Assembly (NCBI GenBank): GCA_028288775.1
Contig: JAQGHP010000235.1
Coordinates: forward strand, 1 to 13,779
Direction: 5' to 3'
DNA: 13,779 nucleotides
Source of the DNA: Phycisphaerales bacterium
GTDB lineage: Bacteria; Planctomycetota; Phycisphaerae; Tepidisphaerales; Tepidisphaeraceae
Both the position numbers and the translations under genes were made by a program. Below are positions 9,420 to 13,779 of this stretch, one piece after another; position 1 is the stretch's first letter, and every line of letters starts with the position of its first letter. Below the pieces are notes generated by a model, which saw only the letters and a program-made list of their open reading frames with translations, searched no databases and was not told the DNA's origin.

Positions 9420-10361
9420 CTACCGGTGGAAGTGCCAAACCAGGAACACCACCAGCGCCAAGACGCACATGCTGGCGGCGTAATTCAATGCCTTGTGCAG
9501 TGTGCGGTTCTTCCTTTTCAATCGCTCCCCAATCTCCCGAATTCCAAAGACGTGCCGCGAGACGCGGTTGAGGACCCCGACTTTTTCCGTCGGCACGTTC
9601 TGAGCGGAGGTGATTTTTACGATGTGGTTGCTGACGAACTGGTTGATGCCGCGTGCGAACGACGTCCGCATGGGTCTTGCCACGTCGCAGAAGAGGATGA
9701 TCCGCACTTCATCCGTGTCGTTCTTGACGCTGTGGATGAAGGTTTCGTCGAAAAGAATGTCCTCCCCGTCGCGCCAGGCGTAGGGGGTGCCGTCAATATA
9801 GATGCGGCAATCGTCCGAATTGGGCGTCATCAACCCCAAATGGTAGCGCAACGACCCGGCGAACGGATCGCGGTGCGCCCCCAACTTGCTCTTGCCAGGC
9901 AGCAGCGCGAAGAGAGCCGCGTTGACGGAGGGGATAGCTTTCACCATCTCCACCGTTCTTGGGCACAATTCGGCGGCGGAGGGGAGCATGTCGTCGTACC
10001 ACTTCAAATAAAACCGCTTCCAGCCGCGTTTGAAAAAGGTGTTGAAGGCCAGATCGCTGTTCGTTTCCGATTTCTTGATGTGGCCTTCTTCGTAGAGCTT
10101 CCTGGCTTCGTCGCGAATGACCTGCCAATTCTCCTTGAGGACATCGAGCTCGGGGAAGCTCTGGCGGTCGAGAATGGGCTTGTTGGGGACTTTGGAGAAG
10201 AGATAGACGAAGCCGTTATACGGCGCCATGAGGGTGGAATGGTCCGTGAGCTGTCGCCGGAATTTGTGCCGGACCTTGCCTCGGAAATGTACGAAGAGTG
10301 CCGAGCCACCGTAAATTGCGAGCACGATGTAGCCGGGAGAAAGCGCCTTGAGAATGTGCAT
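9420..10361 (-). CDS. lpxO: LpxO-like Fe(II)/2-oxoglutarate lipid A hydroxylase
   Basis: Aspartyl/asparaginyl beta-hydroxylase-family dioxygenase of the LpxO type, which 2-hydroxylates a secondary acyl chain of lipid A at the inner face of the cytoplasmic membrane. The 313-residue protein is close to the ~300 of known LpxO. It has an N-terminal membrane anchor (about residues 8-25), then FHFRGKVR-like VHFRGKVRHKF, RQLTDHSTLMAPYN, and GWKRFYLKWYDD. The iron and 2-oxoglutarate residues are visible: H163 and D165 (GAHRDPFAGSLRYHLGL), H210 (FDETFIHSVKN) and R220 (VRIILFCD). A second hydrophobic helix ends the protein. AGGA lies 9 nt before the ATG. It is divergent from the plus-strand gene at 10627. 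The exact substrate in this organism is inferred, and could differ from enterobacterial lipid A. Confidence 0.9.
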   Translation of the reverse strand: MHILKALSPGYIVLAIYGGSALFVHFRGKVRHKFRRQLTDHSTLMAPYNGFVYLFSKVPNKPILDRQSFPELDVLKENWQVIRDEARKLYEEGHIKKSETNSDLAFNTFFKRGWKRFYLKWYDDMLPSAAELCPRTVEMVKAIPSVNAALFALLPGKSKLGAHRDPFAGSLRYHLGLMTPNSDDCRIYIDGTPYAWRDGEDILFDETFIHSVKNDTDEVRIILFCDVARPMRTSFARGINQFVSNHIVKITSAQNVPTEKVGVLNRVSRHVFGIREIGERLKRKNRTLHKALNYAASMCVLALVVFLVWHFHR

Positions 10362-10626
10362 AAAGCCGTCCTACCCAATAACCAAATTGCCTGAAAATCA
10401 GGATTATCTTCTCCATCCACTTGAGATGCGGCAACGTATGGGAGCAGGGTATGTTAGGCAGCGTGAAATTCAATCGCGGAAGTCGAACACGGCGGCATAG
10501 CGCCCTGCTTCGCCATGCCGCGAGTGAATCGTCGCCTCAACCGCAATTTTTGTGGACGTTTTGCGGATGTGATGGTACAAATAAATTTTGATACATCCAA
10601 TTGAGCTAGCAGCAGGGAATGAGGAC
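10362..10626. promoter_or_regulatory. Divergent intergenic region between lpxO and the plus-strand operon
   Basis: This 265-nt region must promote both directions. For the plus strand, an extended -10-like TGGTACAAA (10573-10581) suits a start near 10588. For lpxO, GATAAT on the minus strand (10403-10408) is a possible -10, with the small palindrome CCTGAAAATCAGG (10390-10402) directly downstream, a possible operator. Inverted repeats GCGGCAT/ATGCCGC (10492-10498, 10515-10521) and CCGCAA/TTGCGG (10541-10546, 10561-10566) are also present. None is conclusive. Confidence 0.3.
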
Positions 10627-11196
10627 ATGCGAAAATTCAAAGTTTTGGCGTGCGCGCTGTTCGCGGCGGCCTCGGTTTCGACCGCAGGCGCCGCGACGGT
10701 CACCTACGCCACTTCGGCCGGGAATCAGCCTCTCGCGACCACAAGCGGGGGCAATGTCAACGCCACCGCCGTTATCACCACCGGAACCAACTCGGTCGAA
10801 GTGATTTTGCAAAACTTCCAGGCGGACCCCGTAAGTGTTGCGCAGGCAATCAGTGCTATACAGTTTACACTCAGCGGCGGCCAGACTTCCGCCTCCCTCT
10901 CTTCCTCCTCCGGCATCGATCGAACGATCAACTCGGACGGGACCTATTTCGACGCATCGAGCGCTACCTCCCGCGCCCATTGGGCGGTTGGCGTAAGCGG
11001 GACGGCAATTAATCTCGACGATCTTCTGGGAAATGGGCAGGCGGACGAATTAATCATCGGCCCGCCCCTCACTTCGACGGACCCGACCAAAAACAATCGC
11101 TACTACGACGCCGGGCGTTCCGACACACGGCCGGCGGCGCTTGCTGATTTTTGCCAGGCGCTGATGAGCGCGAACGAGTTCGTCTACGTCGAATAG
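10627..11196 (+). CDS. Secreted PEP-CTERM-like protein truncated and joined to a DUF1553 C-terminus
   Basis: Open frame of 189 residues from ATG 10627, preceded by GGGAATGAGGAC. A 13-residue longer start (10588) would precede the signal peptide without benefit. Residues 1-23 form a signal peptide ending STAGAA. The following Thr/Ser/Asn-rich, beta-type region, with AVITTGTNSVEVILQNF, AQAISAIQFTLSGGQ and GNGQADELIIGPP, resembles small PEP-CTERM surface proteins. Such proteins normally continue and end in a sorting signal; this one instead ends ADFCQALMSANEFVYVE, the C-terminal signature of DUF1553 proteins. It lies 9 nt before the DUF1501 gene. A fusion of two gene fragments by deletion is the simplest reading, so the product may be non-functional. 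A true chimeric protein or an assembly error are the alternatives. Confidence 0.65.
   Translation: MRKFKVLACALFAAASVSTAGAATVTYATSAGNQPLATTSGGNVNATAVITTGTNSVEVILQNFQADPVSVAQAISAIQFTLSGGQTSASLSSSSGIDRTINSDGTYFDASSATSRAHWAVGVSGTAINLDDLLGNGQADELIIGPPLTSTDPTKNNRYYDAGRSDTRPAALADFCQALMSANEFVYVE
11128..11196 (+). pseudogene. C-terminal remnant of a DUF1549/DUF1553 gene
   Basis: The last 22 codons plus stop, beginning at RPAALADFC, match the typical end of planctomycete DUF1553 (PSD1) proteins, which are normally about 700-1100 residues and sit immediately upstream of a DUF1501 gene. Here that position and spacing are kept, but everything before the tail is gone and replaced in frame by an unrelated secreted protein. 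The breakpoint lies somewhere at 11070-11128. Recognition is from memory of the family ending, without a search. Confidence 0.6.
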
Positions 11197-11205
11197 GATT
11201 TGCCC

Positions 11206-12675
11206 ATGTTTTACGGTAATCGGGACAGGTTGGTGACCCGCCGCGACTGGCTCCGCCGGGCGGGCGGCGGAATGGGGCTGCTGGGCCTTGCCGGGCTCTT
11301 GGCGGACGAGGGATTACTCGTCAGCTCCGCCCGCGCCGCCGGCCCGATGGCCGGCGCTTCCGACCCGATGATGCCCCGACCCCCGCATTTCCCCGCCCGC
11401 GCCAAGAGCGTGATCTGGATCTTCATCAACGGCGGCCCCAGTCACGTCGACACGTGGGAATACAAGCCTGCCCTCGAAAAGTACGACGGCCAAGCCCTCA
11501 AGGGGATGGACCCGACGACGGGTTTTTTCCGCGACGCGGTCGGGCCGCTGATGAAGTCACCCTTCAAATTTTCGCCGCGGGGGCAGTGCGGGAAAATGGT
11601 ATCGAGCATCTTCCCGCACCTGGGCGAGCACGTGGACAAGATGGCTTTCGTTCACTCGGGGTACACCGAATCGAACAACCACAGCCCGGCACTGTTCATG
11701 ATGAACTGCGGCCTGCCGCGGATGGGGTTGCCTTGCGTGGGTTCATGGGTGACGTACGGGCTGGGCTCGACGAGCCGGGACCTGCCGGCGTTCGTGGTGA
11801 TGTCCGACCCGAAAGGACGCGGGCTGCCCAAGGGGAACGCGAGCAACTGGAGCGCGGGCTTTTTGCCCGGCGTGTATCAGGGGACGTTCCTCCAGCCGGG
11901 CGCGGAGCCGATCGCGAACCTGAAGCGGCCGGGCGCGATGAATCGGCAGGAGCAGCGGGCGCAGCTCGATCTCATCGCGGCGATCGACCGCGAGCACGAG
12001 GCGCAGGTCGCCGCCGAGGCGGAACTGACTGCACGGGTGGAGAGCTTTGAACTGGCCTATCGCATGCAGGTGGCAGCGCCCGAGGCACTGGACGTGGACA
12101 GTGAACCGGCGCACATCAAGGCGCTCTACGGGTTCGACGACCCGCGCTGCGCGCACGTTGCCCGCCAGTGCCTCGTTGCCCGGCGGATGGTCGAGCGGGG
12201 CGTGCGGTTCGTGCAGATTTATTCCGGCGGAATGGAAAACGAACGGAGCTGGGACGGCCACATCGACATCGCCGGCAATCACACGCAGTTCGCCGGGGAG
12301 ACCGACCAGCCGGTGGCGGGATTGCTCGCGGACCTTGCCCAGCGCGGGCTGCTCGATGACACGCTGGTAATCTGGGGCGGCGAGTTTGGCCGTCTGCCCG
12401 TCTCGCAAAAAGGCGCAAAACCCGGCCGCGACCACAACCCCCACGCCTTCACCACGTGGCTCGCCGGCGGCGGCGTGAAGGGCGGCGTGAGCCACGGCCA
12501 GAGTGATGAAGTGGGCTTTAAGGCCGCCGAGGACAAGGTCAGCGTTAACGACCTGCACGCGACGGTCCTACACCTGCTGGGGCTTAATCACGAAAAGCTT
12601 ACCTACCGCTTCAATGGCCGCGATTTCAGGCTGACGGATGTCGCGGGGAAGGTGATTCGGCCGGTGTTGGCATAA
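11206..12675 (+). CDS. DUF1501 domain protein, Tat-exported, alkaline-phosphatase superfamily
   Basis: Planctomycete-type DUF1501 (sulfatase/alkaline phosphatase-like) protein of 489 residues, of full family length; its biochemical role is unproven. The start is ATG 11206 with AGGA 7 nt upstream; a TTG at 11200 is less likely. The N-terminus TRRDWLRRAGGGMGLLGLAG is a Tat signal. Family motifs in order: FINGGPSHVDTWEYKP (from residue 73), FVHSGYTESNNHSPALFMMN, DDTLVIWGGEFGRLP, GRDHNPHAFTTWLAGGGVKG (from 407), and LHATVLHLLGL near the end. The partner DUF1549/1553 gene that usually precedes it is reduced to its tail. If the pair normally acts together, this copy may be orphaned. It remains intact, so it may have been lost from its partner recently or function alone. 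Confidence 0.92.
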   Translation: MFYGNRDRLVTRRDWLRRAGGGMGLLGLAGLLADEGLLVSSARAAGPMAGASDPMMPRPPHFPARAKSVIWIFINGGPSHVDTWEYKPALEKYDGQALKGMDPTTGFFRDAVGPLMKSPFKFSPRGQCGKMVSSIFPHLGEHVDKMAFVHSGYTESNNHSPALFMMNCGLPRMGLPCVGSWVTYGLGSTSRDLPAFVVMSDPKGRGLPKGNASNWSAGFLPGVYQGTFLQPGAEPIANLKRPGAMNRQEQRAQLDLIAAIDREHEAQVAAEAELTARVESFELAYRMQVAAPEALDVDSEPAHIKALYGFDDPRCAHVARQCLVARRMVERGVRFVQIYSGGMENERSWDGHIDIAGNHTQFAGETDQPVAGLLADLAQRGLLDDTLVIWGGEFGRLPVSQKGAKPGRDHNPHAFTTWLAGGGVKGGVSHGQSDEVGFKAAEDKVSVNDLHATVLHLLGLNHEKLTYRFNGRDFRLTDVAGKVIRPVLA

Positions 12676-12709
12676 GGGCGGCCAGTATTCGTGACTGCAA
12701 TGGCCTTAC

Positions 12710-12843
12710 TCCCTTTCCCTCGTACTCGGGGGAGAGGGCAGGGGTGAGGGGCCGGGCGTGTAGAGGCGCGTTCAGCAAAGAACCACAACTCGACGTTCCG
12801 CCCCTCACCCTAACCTTCTCCCCCGAGTACGAGGGAGAGGGGA
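12710..12843. repeat. Large imperfect inverted repeat between convergent genes
   Basis: The left arm (about 12710-12755) and right arm (about 12799-12843) are near reverse complements over ~45 bp with a few mismatches. Both share the core CCCTCGTACTCGGGGGAGA or its complement, and both contain GGTGAGGGG or CCCCTCACC at the inner end. Each arm can fold by itself as well, around CTCG/CGAG. The loop is about 43 nt. It occupies the gap between two converging genes, so it could act as a bidirectional stop or be a dispersed repeat. No T-run is present. Confidence 0.75.
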
Positions 12844-12866
12844 CCAGACCACGCGAAATCTCGTTC

Positions 12867-13779
12867 CTAAACCACCCGCCGCAATGTGGTTCCCTGCACG
12901 ACGATGGAGAACGTGACGACGCCGTAGGTGATGGCGACGATGAGGTCGCGGTGGGTGCTGGGGGGGAGGGAGAGGGCCATGGCGATGGCCAGGCCGCCGC
13001 GGAGGCCGCCCCAGGTGAGGATGGGGACCATGTGTTTTGCCGAGCGGCCGCGCAGGGCGAGCACTCGGACGGCGCCTTCCACGCTCAGCCATCGCGCCAG
13101 CAGCACGATCGGCACCGCCAGCGCCCCGGCGGCGAAATACCAGGGCGAATAGGGCATCACCAATATCTGCAAGCCGATCAGCACGAACAGCAATGCGTTC
13201 ATGATCGACTCGATCAACTCCCAAAAATGCAGCAGGTCTTCGCGCACGTCCTCGGCCATGTTGAAGCTGCGGCCATGGTTCCCGATCAGCAGCCCGGCGA
13301 TCACCTCCGCTATAGCCCCGGAAACATGGACCACCTCGGCCAGCGCGTAGGTAGCCATCACTAGCGCCAGCGTCAGCAGCACCTCGACGCGGAAATCATG
13401 CACGGTCCTGAGCATCCGGTAGACGATTGCACCGGTAATGAATCCGAGCAGGCAGCCACCCAGCGCCTGCTGCACGAACATGCGCACCACGCCCAGTTCT
13501 GTGACCGAGCCGTTCCCGTACACGTACGAAAGAAGCGTCAGGAACAGCACGACGCCGATTCCGTCGTTGAAGAGCGATTCGCCGGAGATGACGGTCACCA
13601 CGTTTTTGGGCGCACCGACCGTCTTCATCAGGCTGACGACCGCGACCGGATCGGTCGGGGAGATCAGCGCGCCAAAGAGCAGGCACACGGGAAACGGCAG
13701 CGGCAGATGGATCGCGCGCAGCGCCATCCACGTGAGAATGCCAACAATGAACATGGACGCGGCAGTGGACACCACCGAG
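12867..13779 (-). CDS. CPA1-family Na+/H+ antiporter, C-terminal part (5' end off window)
   Basis: Membrane cation/proton antiporter of the CPA1 (NhaP/YjcE-like) family. The visible C-terminal ~303 residues contain many hydrophobic helices. They carry the family motifs FGALISPTDPVAVVSL and GESLFNDGIGVVLF (the Asn-Asp pair of CPA1 exchangers), then ALLFVLIGLQIL and WGGLRGGLAIAMALSLP. The frame is open through the right edge, and no start is visible; the first ~80-100 residues are expected to lie beyond it. It ends with TAG at 12867-12869 without a cytoplasmic tail domain. It converges on the DUF1501 gene with the inverted repeat between them. The ion specificity (Na+, K+ or Li+) cannot be read from the sequence. 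Confidence 0.93.
   Translation of the reverse strand, partial: SVVSTAASMFIVGILTWMALRAIHLPLPFPVCLLFGALISPTDPVAVVSLMKTVGAPKNVVTVISGESLFNDGIGVVLFLTLLSYVYGNGSVTELGVVRMFVQQALGGCLLGFITGAIVYRMLRTVHDFRVEVLLTLALVMATYALAEVVHVSGAIAEVIAGLLIGNHGRSFNMAEDVREDLLHFWELIESIMNALLFVLIGLQILVMPYSPWYFAAGALAVPIVLLARWLSVEGAVRVLALRGRSAKHMVPILTWGGLRGGLAIAMALSLPPSTHRDLIVAITYGVVTFSIVVQGTTLRRVV

Noticed and set aside
12710..12843. CRISPR or insertion-sequence ends as explanation for the repeated arms
   Set aside because: Only two inverted copies, no spacers of regular length, no transposase and no target-site duplication evident.

Overview
The window most likely comes from a high-GC member of the Planctomycetota, possibly Phycisphaerae. 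The reasons are a DUF1501 protein next to the tail of a DUF1553 protein, PEP-CTERM proteins ending in an arginine cluster, and an ActB with the long 'extended Tat' leader typical of planctomycete molybdopterin-like proteins. The placement rests on gene content and remembered family features; no database was searched.

Positions 1-7128 (minus strand) hold a compact operon for Alternative Complex III (ACIII), the quinol:electron-acceptor oxidoreductase that replaces cytochrome bc1. In transcription order it reads actA (pentaheme cytochrome c), actB (molybdopterin-like domain plus ferredoxin domain), actC (NrfD-type quinol-binding membrane subunit), actD (DUF3341), actE (monoheme cytochrome c) and actF (second NrfD-like subunit, cut by the window edge). 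actA and actB overlap by 13 nt. actB-actC and actD-actE are 4 and 7 nt apart. The largest gap, actC-actD (77 nt), contains two hairpins. A sigma70-like promoter lies just upstream of actA, with a 22-23 bp imperfect direct repeat upstream of its -35. Electrons should pass from menaquinol or ubiquinol through ActC/ActB to the hemes of ActA/ActE and on to a terminal oxidase, probably encoded off the left edge.

Positions 7313-9419 carry two tandem, clearly paralogous PEP-CTERM secreted proteins on the minus strand. The first ends in a good Rho-independent terminator that separates it from the act promoter. A strong promoter-like sequence about 280 nt upstream of the second gene implies a long 5' leader. 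Next comes a convincing lpxO homologue (9420-10361, minus), an Fe(II)/2-oxoglutarate lipid A hydroxylase family member.

From 10627 transcription runs on the plus strand. A secreted PEP-CTERM-like protein ends abruptly in what looks like the last ~22 residues of a DUF1553 protein. Nine bases later a full-length DUF1501 Tat-exported protein begins. DUF1553/DUF1549 genes normally sit directly upstream of DUF1501 genes, so this looks like a deletion scar that joined an unrelated gene to the tail of the lost partner. A large inverted repeat (12710-12843) lies between the DUF1501 gene and a convergent CPA1-type Na+/H+ antiporter gene, which is cut by the right edge.

I see no CRISPR, tRNA, rRNA, insertion sequence or defence system. 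The most interesting items are the apparent gene fusion, the paired paralogues of unknown function, and the regulatory repeats at the act promoter. I found no convincing wholly new system.
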